16,117 bases of DNA from JALZDI01 sp965653225 (GTDB lineage: Bacteria > Actinomycetota > Actinomycetes > Propionibacteriales > Nocardioidaceae). The translations under genes and the position numbers were made by a program. The notes beneath the pieces were generated by a model, which did not search any database, was not told the DNA's origin, and was given only the letters and a program-made list of their open reading frames with translations. Every line of letters starts with the position of its first letter. Position 1 is the stretch's first letter. Below, piece by piece: positions 13,672 through 16,117 of this stretch. The stretch spans positions 1 through 16,117 of the forward strand of contig CBFGZI010000090.1 of assembly GCA_965653225.1 (NCBI GenBank), written 5' to 3'.

Positions 13672-15462
13672 ATGGCACACACGGTCGGTGACTACCTGCT
13701 GGCGCGACTTCGCGAGTGGGACGTCGAGCAGGTGTTCGGCTACCCCGGCGACGGGATCAACGGGATCCTGGCCGCCTGGGCGCGCGCGGACAACAAGCCG
13801 CAGTTCGTGCAGTCCCGGCACGAGGAGATGAGCGCGTTCGAGGCGGTGGGTTACGCCAAGTTCACCGGCCGGGTTGGCGTGTGCATGGCCACGTCCGGCC
13901 CGGGCGCGATCCACCTGCTGAACGGCCTGTACGACGCGAAGCTCGACCACGCGCCGGTAGTCGCGATCGTGGGCCAGACCCACCGCACGGCGATGGGCGG
14001 GTCGTACCAGCAGGAGGTCGACCTGCAGAACCTGTTCAAGGACGTCGCCAGCGAGTACGTGCAGACGGTGATGGTGCCCGAGCAGCTGCCGAACGTGCTC
14101 GACCGGGCGATGCGGGTGGCGATGGCCGAGCACGCGCCCACCGCCATCATCATCCCGGCCGACGTGCAGGAGCTGGACTACTCGCCTCCGACGCACGAGT
14201 TCAAGATGGTGCCGTCCAGCATCGGCATCTCGTGGCCCACGACGGTGCCCGACGACGGCGCGGTCCGGCAGGCCGCCGAGATCCTCAACTCGGGTAAGAA
14301 GCCTGCGATCCTGGTCGGGCAGGGCGCCCGCGGTGCGCGCGCGGAGGTCGAGGCGGTGGCCGACCGGCTCGGCGCCGGCGTCGCCAAGGCGTTGCTGGGA
14401 AAGGACGTGCTCTCGGACGAGCTGCCGTACGTGACCGGCGCGGTCGGCCTGCTGGGAACGCGGCCGAGCTATGAGCTGATGGAGGGCTGCGACACGCTGC
14501 TGACCATCGGCTCGAACTTCCCGTACAGCCAGTTCCTTCCGAAGTACGACCAGGCGCGCGCGGTGCAGATCGACGTCGACGGCAAGTTCATCGGGATGCG
14601 CTACCCCTACGAGCTGAACCTCGTCGGTGACGCCAAGGAGACGCTGCGCGCGATTCTCCCGCACCTGAGGAAGAACAAGGACCGCTCCTGGCGCAAGGAG
14701 ATCGAGAAGAACGTCGCCCGCTGGTGGGAGACGATGGACAGGGAGGCGGCAGTCGAGGCCGACCCCATCAACCCGATGCGGCTGTTCACCGAGCTGTCGC
14801 AGCGGTTGCCGGGTGATGCGATCGTCACCGCGGACTCGGGCTCCGCGGCCAACTGGTACGCCCGGCACCTGCGCTTCCGCGACAGTGTGCGCGGCTCCCT
14901 GTCGGGCACGCTGGCCACGATGGGGCCTGGCGTCCCCTACGGCATCGGAGCGAAGTTCGGCGTGGGCGAGCGTCCGTGCATCGCCTTCGTCGGCGACGGC
15001 GCGATGCAGATGAACGGCATGGCCGAGCTGATCACCATCCAGCGCTACTGGCGCCAGTGGGCCGACCCGCGACTGGTGATCGCGGTGCTGCACAACAACG
15101 ACCTGAACCAGGTCACCTGGGAGATGCGGGCGATGTCGGAGTCGCCGAAGTTCGTCGAGTCGCAGGCGCTTCCCGACGTCGACTACGCCGCGTTCGCCAG
15201 CGGGCTGGGCCTGCAGGGCATCACCGTGGTAGACCCCGAGCAGATCGGGGCTGCGTGGGAGCGTGCGCTGTCGGCCGACCGGCCAACGGTGCTCGACGTG
15301 CACTGCGACCCGAACATGCCGCCGATCCCGCCGCACGCGACGTTCGAGCAGATGAAGTCGACCGCCGAGGCGATCCTCAAGGGCGACGAGGACGCCGTTG
15401 GAGTGGTCAAGACCGGCATCAAGACCAAGCTGCAGGAGATGCTTCCGCACCGCAACGGCTGA
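13672..15462 (+). CDS. Thiamine-pyrophosphate enzyme, pyruvate oxidase/PoxB-like
   Basis: This is a 596-residue cytosolic or membrane-associated ThDP enzyme. The N-terminal pyrimidine-binding domain (about 1-170) has the activating Glu51 in SRHEEMSAFEAVGYA and the family TSGPGAIHLLNGLYDA (74-89). The central domain (about 195-332) contains GSNFPYSQF (280-288), close to PoxB's GTQFPYRAF, suggesting FAD binding. The C-terminal PP-binding domain (about 378-550) has GDG (441-443) and NN (475-476) that bind Mg2+ and diphosphate. By this resemblance it would oxidatively decarboxylate pyruvate to acetate (quinone-linked) or to acetyl phosphate (O2-linked); acetolactate synthase or another 2-oxoacid decarboxylase remains possible. 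The start is ATG 13672 with AGGAGGG 4 nt upstream, the best ribosome binding site in the window. It lies 116 bp after the antiporter gene. Confidence 0.9.
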   Translation: MAHTVGDYLLARLREWDVEQVFGYPGDGINGILAAWARADNKPQFVQSRHEEMSAFEAVGYAKFTGRVGVCMATSGPGAIHLLNGLYDAKLDHAPVVAIVGQTHRTAMGGSYQQEVDLQNLFKDVASEYVQTVMVPEQLPNVLDRAMRVAMAEHAPTAIIIPADVQELDYSPPTHEFKMVPSSIGISWPTTVPDDGAVRQAAEILNSGKKPAILVGQGARGARAEVEAVADRLGAGVAKALLGKDVLSDELPYVTGAVGLLGTRPSYELMEGCDTLLTIGSNFPYSQFLPKYDQARAVQIDVDGKFIGMRYPYELNLVGDAKETLRAILPHLRKNKDRSWRKEIEKNVARWWETMDREAAVEADPINPMRLFTELSQRLPGDAIVTADSGSAANWYARHLRFRDSVRGSLSGTLATMGPGVPYGIGAKFGVGERPCIAFVGDGAMQMNGMAELITIQRYWRQWADPRLVIAVLHNNDLNQVTWEMRAMSESPKFVESQALPDVDYAAFASGLGLQGITVVDPEQIGAAWERALSADRPTVLDVHCDPNMPPIPPHATFEQMKSTAEAILKGDEDAVGVVKTGIKTKLQEMLPHRNG

Positions 15463-15466
15463 GTGT

Positions 15467-15486
15467 GAGCGGGGTTGATGCCGCTC
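15467..15486 (+). terminator. Weak hairpin after the TPP-enzyme gene
   Basis: GAGCGG (15467-15472) pairs with CCGCTC (15481-15486) around an 8-nt loop, starting 4 nt after the TGA at 15460-15462. The stem is short and lacks a T-run. Confidence 0.35.
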
Positions 15487-15940
15487 GGCGCAGCAAACGA
15501 CATTGTTGCGTGCCTGGGCATGGGGTCCTGTCGGTTGCCTGTAAAGGTGCGGCTGGTCCCGGGGTGACGTTGGCCTAGGGCCGGTTAGAGACGGGCTTGG
15601 TCTGTGGGCGCGATCGCGTGTCGGGTGCAGCCGGTCTCGATCGCCGGCGACGCGCTCGCGACGAGGCGTCGGGTGCCGCCGTTTCCGGCTTCCCGCGGAC
15701 GCGACGGATGATCGTGTGGGCTGCAGCACGGAGTATTTTCCGTTGCTGTTTGGGTCGCGGGTCCCATCCCATCTATGGCCCGCGGGGGAACCGTTTTGTG
15801 CGCTGTGACACGAGACGGCAACAACAATCCGCTCGCCGTGAACGTTTCTCAACACTTCGTGGAAGACGACACCGAGAAGCTCCGACACTGCGCCGTCTGC
15901 CACCAGTTCGTGGAGAACGCCCGGCCTTCCCTTGGCGCAC

Positions 15941-15978
15941 GGTTGCTTCCCTCGGTTCATGAACCGAGGGAAGCAACC
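15941..15978 (-). terminator. Perfect 38-bp palindrome, probable terminator of the right-edge gene
   Basis: The arm GGTTGCTTCCCTCGGTTCA (15941-15959) is the exact reverse complement of the 19 bases at 15960-15978, with no spacer. It lies 36 bp beyond the stop of the minus-strand CoA-transferase-like gene. RNA would form a stem of about 17 bp with a tight loop. There is no T-run. A binding site for a dimeric protein, or a terminator also serving plus-strand transcripts, is possible. Confidence 0.65.
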
Positions 15979-16014
15979 ACAACACCCGGTTACATGGCTT
16001 GTGGGACGGCCAGG

Positions 16015-16117
16015 TCAGTCGCGCAGGAGCCCGAGTGCGACGGCCTCCTCGTACAGCTCCTCACGCACCGACGGATGCGCGGCCTGCTCGATCAGCGCGC
16101 GCGCCTGGGCCCGCTCG
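16015..16117 (-). CDS. C-terminus of a probable acetyl-CoA hydrolase/CoA-transferase (partial)
   Basis: Only the last 33 complete codons before the TGA at 16015-16017 are in the window; the gene continues beyond the right edge. They read ERAQARALIEQAAHPSVR followed by EELYEEAVALGLLRD. This resembles the usual end of acetyl-CoA hydrolase/transferase proteins (ARALIxIAHPxFREELExxAxxLGLL), which move CoA between acetyl-CoA and carboxylic acids or hydrolyse acetyl-CoA to acetate. Recognition rests on a short tail from memory. Codon use is strongly GC-rich at third positions, as expected for a real gene. The palindrome at 15941-15978 is its likely terminator. Confidence 0.55.
   Translation of the reverse strand, partial: ERAQARALIEQAAHPSVREELYEEAVALGLLRD

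Larger units (their letters stand above)
15463..16014. other. 552-bp gene-poor region
   Basis: No convincing gene is visible. Codon preference is weak in all frames and the GC content is lower in the second half. On the plus strand a frame open from ATG 15775 runs through the palindrome and into the antisense of the next gene; it contains HCAVCH, but no ribosome binding site precedes it. On the minus strand a 65-codon frame (15575-15772) is Arg/Pro-rich without codon bias. The region contains the terminator candidates at 15467-15486 and 15941-15978. Confidence 0.5.

Noticed and set aside
13552..15960. An 802-codon minus-strand frame opposite the TPP enzyme
   Set aside because: The product is His/Arg/Val-rich without domains, typical of an antisense shadow; the plus strand has full TPP-enzyme motifs and a strong ribosome binding site.
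15463..16014. tRNA or other structured RNA gene in the right gap
   Set aside because: No T-loop GGTTCRANNCC box and no cloverleaf arms were found; only the hairpins already listed are visible.

Overview
The window is high-GC DNA (strong G/C preference at third codon positions) from an actinobacterium. This is inferred from base composition, from gene families (Kup, a SpoIIE/RsbU-type phosphatase with a GAF domain, a PoxB-like TPP enzyme, a small CPxCG zinc protein) and from sparse -35/-10 promoters. I cannot name the genus. No mobile element, CRISPR array, rRNA or tRNA is visible.

Layout. Positions 1-134 are gene-free and AT-richer. Positions 135-274 hold the broken 3' end of a VOC/PhnB-like gene. 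It is followed by a strong hairpin (294-337) that can serve as a terminator from both sides. The dominant gene (350-6046, minus strand) encodes a 1898-residue exported protein. In order it carries a signal peptide, an animal-type haem peroxidase domain with all key catalytic residues, about 17 RTX calcium-binding nonapeptides, a cysteine-bearing linker with a second short RTX block, and four fibronectin type III domains. A 353-bp region upstream holds a palindromic operator candidate and a good promoter for the next gene on the plus strand.

On the plus strand come a small zinc-ribbon-like protein (6400-6672), a strong 16-bp-stem hairpin, a sensor-GAF-PP2C phosphatase (about 6954-9062) and a two-helix membrane protein (9188-9457) behind its own AT-rich promoter. 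A classical SDR (9492-10340, minus) is convergent with the small membrane gene. It is divergent from a plus-strand series: the K+ transporter kup (10552-12501), a Ca2+/cation antiporter-like protein (12569-13555) and a PoxB-like TPP enzyme (13672-15462). A 552-bp gene-poor region follows. It includes a perfect 38-bp palindrome (15941-15978) that probably terminates a minus-strand gene entering from the right edge, the C-terminus of a probable acetyl-CoA hydrolase/CoA-transferase.

Function. The genes do not form one obvious pathway. Kup and the antiporter both concern cation movement and lie close together. The PoxB-like enzyme and the CoA-transferase may share acetate/acetyl-CoA metabolism, but they are in opposite orientation. 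The most unusual object is the peroxidase: a Cys-Gly-Asp-Gly-Arg-Cys motif brackets its catalytic Arg, its 14 cysteines fall into seven close pairs, and it combines a Sec-type leader with RTX repeats although no type I secretion gene is present in the window.
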